Positions 6,278-9,367 of a stretch of 9,367 bases of DNA are shown piece by piece. The notes under the pieces are model-generated. The model did no database searches. It saw nothing but the letters and a program-made list of their open reading frames with translations, and had not been told where the DNA came from. Made by a program: the position numbers and the translations under genes. Position 1 is the first letter of the stretch. Every line of letters starts with the position of its first letter. This DNA comes from Caldisericota bacterium. Lineage in GTDB: Bacteria; Caldisericota; Caldisericia; Cryosericales; Cryosericaceae. Location: assembly GCA_022710025.1 (NCBI GenBank), contig JAKLHS010000019.1, positions 1 to 9,367 of the forward strand, given 5' to 3'.

Positions 6278-6839
6278 GGGAACGTCTAGCGATCCGATGG
6301 TTGTACTGGAATCACAGATCAGAGCACGGTTCGGCGACATCGTCTACACTCAAAAGACGCATGAAAAGTGCGCTGACATCCTCCTATCACGACTTCACAA
6401 GCTGCAGATGTGGAAATTCGTGTTGTCTGCACTTACCACAGGCTCTCTCGTAGGTGCCATATTTGCCAACCAGGTACGATGGGGGACAATTGTAGCAGGA
6501 TTCGCGTCCCTCGCTCTCTTCGTGATATCGAATATCCTCAAAGAGGAGCAGCTAGGCGAAGATGCATCCCGGCATAGGGCGACAGCCAGAATGTTGTGGA
6601 GCGTGAGAGAGTCGTATCTGTCTCTCATTACTGATCTGTATATTGGTTCAGTCAGCCGCGATGATGTCCAGAGCAAGAGGGACGGACTTCAGGAGGAGAC
6701 GGGCCGAATCTACTCAGACGCGCTATCAACTTTCGCGCAAGGATACGAAGCTGCTCGTGTGGCCCTCAACGTGAAGGGAGAGAGATCCCTGTCAGATGAT
6801 GAGATCAACGCCTTCTTGCCCATCCCCCTCCAGCGCTAG
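6252..6839 (+). CDS. SLATT-domain two-transmembrane CBASS effector
   Basis: A 195-residue membrane protein. The N-terminal region holds the conserved helical motif FGDIVYTQKTHEKCADIL (about 27-44), then TM1 (about 53-72) and TM2 (about 77-96) separated by a very short loop, then a soluble, charged helical C-terminal half (about 97-180). This matches the SLATT family (SMODS- and SLOG-associating 2TM effector), thought to open pores or disrupt the membrane on binding the nucleotide signal, killing the infected cell. The gene starts inside the CD-NTase gene (26-base overlap), so the two are translationally linked. No ubiquitin-like, E1/E2, HORMA or TRIP13-like genes are seen, which would make this a minimal (type I-like) CBASS. 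Which SLATT subfamily it belongs to is not determined. Confidence 0.85.
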   Translation: MAQSTQRAEGTSSDPMVVLESQIRARFGDIVYTQKTHEKCADILLSRLHKLQMWKFVLSALTTGSLVGAIFANQVRWGTIVAGFASLALFVISNILKEEQLGEDASRHRATARMLWSVRESYLSLITDLYIGSVSRDDVQSKRDGLQEETGRIYSDALSTFAQGYEAARVALNVKGERSLSDDEINAFLPIPLQR

Positions 6840-6908
6840 AGTGGGCAGGGTTCGCGCGGCGGAGGATCCCGCTGAGACGAGTCCTGTCAAGGCTGCATCG
6901 GGACTACT

Positions 6909-7814
6909 CTAAGACAGTTTCGTTGACACGCTGTGGTAGTCGTAGCTGCTGTCGGAGTGCTGCGTCCAAGTCGCCCTTGCACAGGGCAAAGGCAAAGCCG
7001 AATACGGAACCGTGACTGTCTGCCACTTGCCGCCACCTCGGTCGACAGGAATCAGTGCCGAAAGTGATCGCACGTCGATTCTGCGAAGTGTGGCTTCATC
7101 GTCGTTGACTAGCCACGCGTCTAGGATGCTTCTCAAAGAGTCTCCTAGAACATTCCACTCATTGCGGGTAAGAGTGAACACAGCTGTACTCAGTGGCCGC
7201 GTGCTACCCTTCACTTCGATGACCAGCGTAGATGCATCGCTTGAGGAAACGCGGGAGAGGACGTCATACCCGGCTAAGGTCGACTCAAGTGCTACCCAGG
7301 TAGGTGCGATGCCGGTTCTCCACGACTCATAGCCGATAGTCAGACTCTCGGCATCCCTGCCGATTTCCAGATGGTTCTGGTTCTGCTCTGCACGGATGCC
7401 ACACGCCAGAGCGTCCCACCAGGCCACCGTGTCACGATCACAGTCATCCAGCAGTCCAGACTCTTCCAGACACTGAAGATCATCTGGTGGAGCCGATATA
7501 CGGACAGCTTGGCGACCCTGTGTTGTAACAGATGTCCATGGAGGCTTCGTGTGGCTGTACAGTTCCATCACTGCTCGCCGGAATCTGGTGCGCGGCGTGT
7601 TCTCCGCGATGACAAGTCTCCCGGAAGCCGTCAGTTGCAATTTGCCGTCCTCTGAACAATCTACGAAGCCAGCGCTTCGTGTAGCCGCTATCATGCTAGT
7701 CAGCGGAATGCCGTCCCAGTCATCCAGAGGGCGGTCTGTCCACGAATGATATGAGGGGTTGTTGCTGACTGCTTGCAGGAGATACGGCATGCGGTAAAGA
7801 TGACCGACTCTCAT
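6909..7814 (-). CDS. Winged-helix plus DUF3883-like nuclease-fold protein
   Basis: A 301-residue protein, probably cytoplasmic. Residues about 30-75 look like a winged helix (helix-turn-helix region PLTSMIAATRSAGF, then a beta wing KLQLTASGRLVI), suggesting DNA binding. Residues about 155-222 resemble DUF3883, a PD-(D/E)xK nuclease-like fold: a glutamate in IGYES (Glu162), Asp184 in AGYDVLS, and IEVKGS (Glu200, Lys202), followed by FTLTRNEWNVL. These are the expected catalytic positions, so it may cut DNA; cleavage is inferred. The gene follows the SNF2 helicase gene in the same frame, nine bases after its TAA. ATG 7814 has AGGAA directly abutting it, too close for a normal ribosome binding site, so translation may be coupled; the next ATG (7790) has no better site. 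The 69-base gap to the convergent CBASS operon shows no clear terminator. Confidence 0.75.
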   Translation of the reverse strand: MRVGHLYRMPYLLQAVSNNPSYHSWTDRPLDDWDGIPLTSMIAATRSAGFVDCSEDGKLQLTASGRLVIAENTPRTRFRRAVMELYSHTKPPWTSVTTQGRQAVRISAPPDDLQCLEESGLLDDCDRDTVAWWDALACGIRAEQNQNHLEIGRDAESLTIGYESWRTGIAPTWVALESTLAGYDVLSRVSSSDASTLVIEVKGSTRPLSTAVFTLTRNEWNVLGDSLRSILDAWLVNDDEATLRRIDVRSLSALIPVDRGGGKWQTVTVPYSALPLPCARATWTQHSDSSYDYHSVSTKLS

Positions 7815-7823
7815 TTCCTGGGC

Positions 7824-9367
7824 TTAAGGGAGAAGCACGGCCTTGAGATCGTCAAGATCAGCCGCTGTCAACCCCGAGGTCTCATCATCGAACAAGATCG
7901 GCTCAACACGAAGATCGGGATCCTCTAGTACTGCAGACATCTCTTGTACCTTCGCCTGCAGTCTGCGCTGGACCGAAGCATCGATCGAGTCTGGCGACTG
8001 AAGAAGCAATATGAATGTCCGCTGGTCTGGTGGTAGGCCAAGTCGATGAATCCGATCCTCAGACTGGAGGAAATGGGCCGCATTGTAGGTGCGATCGACA
8101 TATATGGCATGGTGACAGATGGTGTGCAGACTGATACCCTCCGAACACGCTGCCGGGTTGGCCACAAGTACACTACAGGCGGGATCACAAAGGAAATGAC
8201 GGATACGCGCCTCACGTGAGTCTTCCAACGTCTCATCTTCACTCGTCTCCACACTACCGTCGATATATGTGGCGCCCACGTCTTGAAGAGCTTCGTACAG
8301 ATATCTTACGGTTCCGACGAAGCTCGACCAGATGACAACTTTCTTGCCTTGTTTGGCTAAGCGTCGTGCAATACTCGAGGTCAGAGCCAGTTTGTGGCTC
8401 GTCTCGGCTGCTGCAGCAGCGAAGCAACTGAGTTCACTTACTTCTGAGTTCGCAAGAAGCGTTGGGTTGGAAGCAGCCTCAAGCAAGCGCATCACACTAC
8501 CTGCGCATCGACGCACTCGCCTGCGGGCATTTGGGTCGGGCACCCGCAATTTCAGCACGAGCTCGCTCGTCAGCGTATCGTAAAGCATGCGTTGTGAAGG
8601 CGACATAGGGACCGGTATTGCCAGGACAGTTGGTGGACGCAGGCCCAGCTCAGATTTCCTCGTTCTCACTGAGACTCGACGGATTTCTGTCGCGACTGAC
8701 TCTTCAGAGACGCGCACTTCTGGATAGAGGAACTGCAGCTGGGGGATCAAATCTCTTCTCCCATTGGGCATTGGTGTGCCAGAGAGGACTAGCTTGCCGA
8801 GCGGGAGATGGGACACGGCCAAGATTGCTCCACCAGCCGCTCCGTCGACTCCGGCCTTCATTCGGTGGCTTTCGTCTAGAAACATGAAGTGTGGACTCTT
8901 CGCAAGCTCGTCTGAGAGCGGACGCGGAGTCCGCGCAAACTGCTGGTACGAAATCAAGGAGATTGTGTATTGCCTCTGCAATAGCGTGCCTATCGCGTCA
9001 GAACCACCAGTCAATCGCACTGGAGGGTGCATCGCCCCGCCGAAGCATTTGAGTATCTCGTCTTCCCATGATGCAAAAGCATTCTTGGGAGCGACGACAA
9101 CCGCTGGAATTTCGCACGTGCACTTAGCTGCATACCACGCTAGAGCCTCGGCAGTCTTCCCTGCCCCAGGAACGGAGAACGTGGCGCCTGCCGGAAGACC
9201 CAGCAATCGCTGGACGTTCCGCAGTTGGAAGGGCCTCAGCTCTCGGACGAAACCAGCATTACGCAGACGTGCGGAGATGTCGCCCAGGCTCATGAGGTTG
9301 GTTGCTGCCGTACCAGCGGTTTTCCATGCTTCTTCTCGCTGAAGTGATTCTGCAACCAGCTTGGCGG
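7824..9367 (-). CDS. SNF2-family DEAD/DEAH-box helicase (N-terminus cut by window end)
   Basis: A superfamily 2 ATPase. Counting from Met at 9293, motifs appear in order: Q/Ia-like region LRPFQLRNVQRLL (20-32), Walker A VPGAGKT (41-47), VVVAPKNAFASWEDEI (66-80), Walker B DESH (140-143), motif III SGTP (171-174), then the second RecA lobe with VVIWSSF, motif V NPAACSEGISLH and motif VI QSEDRIHRLG, the SNF2-type arginine-finger motif. The frame remains open past 9293 to the edge with plausible coding (LQREEAWKTAGTAATNL), so the true start lies outside the window. It probably translocates on double-stranded DNA rather than remodelling nucleosomes. With the downstream winged-helix/DUF3883 gene it forms a tight unit, consistent with a restriction-type defence module. 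The C-terminus lacks an added nuclease domain, so cutting would fall to the partner. Confidence 0.88.
   Translation of the reverse strand, partial: AKLVAESLQREEAWKTAGTAATNLMSLGDISARLRNAGFVRELRPFQLRNVQRLLGLPAGATFSVPGAGKTAEALAWYAAKCTCEIPAVVVAPKNAFASWEDEILKCFGGAMHPPVRLTGGSDAIGTLLQRQYTISLISYQQFARTPRPLSDELAKSPHFMFLDESHRMKAGVDGAAGGAILAVSHLPLGKLVLSGTPMPNGRRDLIPQLQFLYPEVRVSEESVATEIRRVSVRTRKSELGLRPPTVLAIPVPMSPSQRMLYDTLTSELVLKLRVPDPNARRRVRRCAGSVMRLLEAASNPTLLANSEVSELSCFAAAAAETSHKLALTSSIARRLAKQGKKVVIWSSFVGTVRYLYEALQDVGATYIDGSVETSEDETLEDSREARIRHFLCDPACSVLVANPAACSEGISLHTICHHAIYVDRTYNAAHFLQSEDRIHRLGLPPDQRTFILLLQSPDSIDASVQRRLQAKVQEMSAVLEDPDLRVEPILFDDETSGLTAADLDDLKAVLLP

Noticed and set aside
8764..9342. 192-residue + strand open frame
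   Set aside because: It is antisense to the helicase motifs (Walker A and B) and has no family features.
1..9367. CRISPR arrays, tRNA or rRNA genes, insertion sequences
   Set aside because: I saw no regularly spaced repeats, cloverleaf sequence, rRNA signature, transposase or terminal inverted repeats.

Overview
The window reads as a bacterial chromosome segment with two compositionally different halves. The left half (1 to about 5160) is GC-rich: a hand count of 1321-1380 gives 38/60 G+C. It carries metabolic genes of an organism with anaerobic, ferredoxin-linked amino-acid metabolism. The right half (about 5290 to the end) is nearer 50% GC (30/60 in 6301-6360), uses more AGA/AGG/ATA codons, and carries phage-defence-type genes. 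Clear Shine-Dalgarno sites, a TATAAT box and a lipobox protein favour a bacterium over an archaeon. I cannot name the species.

Left half: the 3' part of iorA and all of iorB (+) encode indolepyruvate:ferredoxin oxidoreductase. They meet convergently an isochorismatase-family hydrolase (-). Divergent from that is a class I SAM-dependent methyltransferase (+), which converges on an O6-alkylguanine-DNA alkyltransferase (-). Divergent again is a small cupredoxin-fold lipoprotein (+), followed by a perfect 26-nt palindrome. The next 550 bases hold no intact gene. They contain a decayed second isochorismatase-family gene with no N-terminus, one in-frame stop and two frameshifts.

Right half: after a 227-base gap with a TATAAT-type promoter lies a two-gene + strand operon. 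It encodes a CD-NTase-type nucleotidyltransferase and a SLATT two-transmembrane protein, which is the composition of a minimal CBASS system: phage sensing leads to a cyclic nucleotide signal that triggers a membrane effector. Converging on it from the right edge is a - strand pair: an SNF2-family helicase (cut by the window end) and a protein with a winged-helix-like N-terminus and a DUF3883-like PD-(D/E)xK nuclease domain. That pair looks like a helicase-nuclease restriction module whose other genes, possibly a methyltransferase, would lie beyond 9367. The right half is therefore best read as a defence island inserted next to ordinary housekeeping genes, with the decayed gene at the junction.
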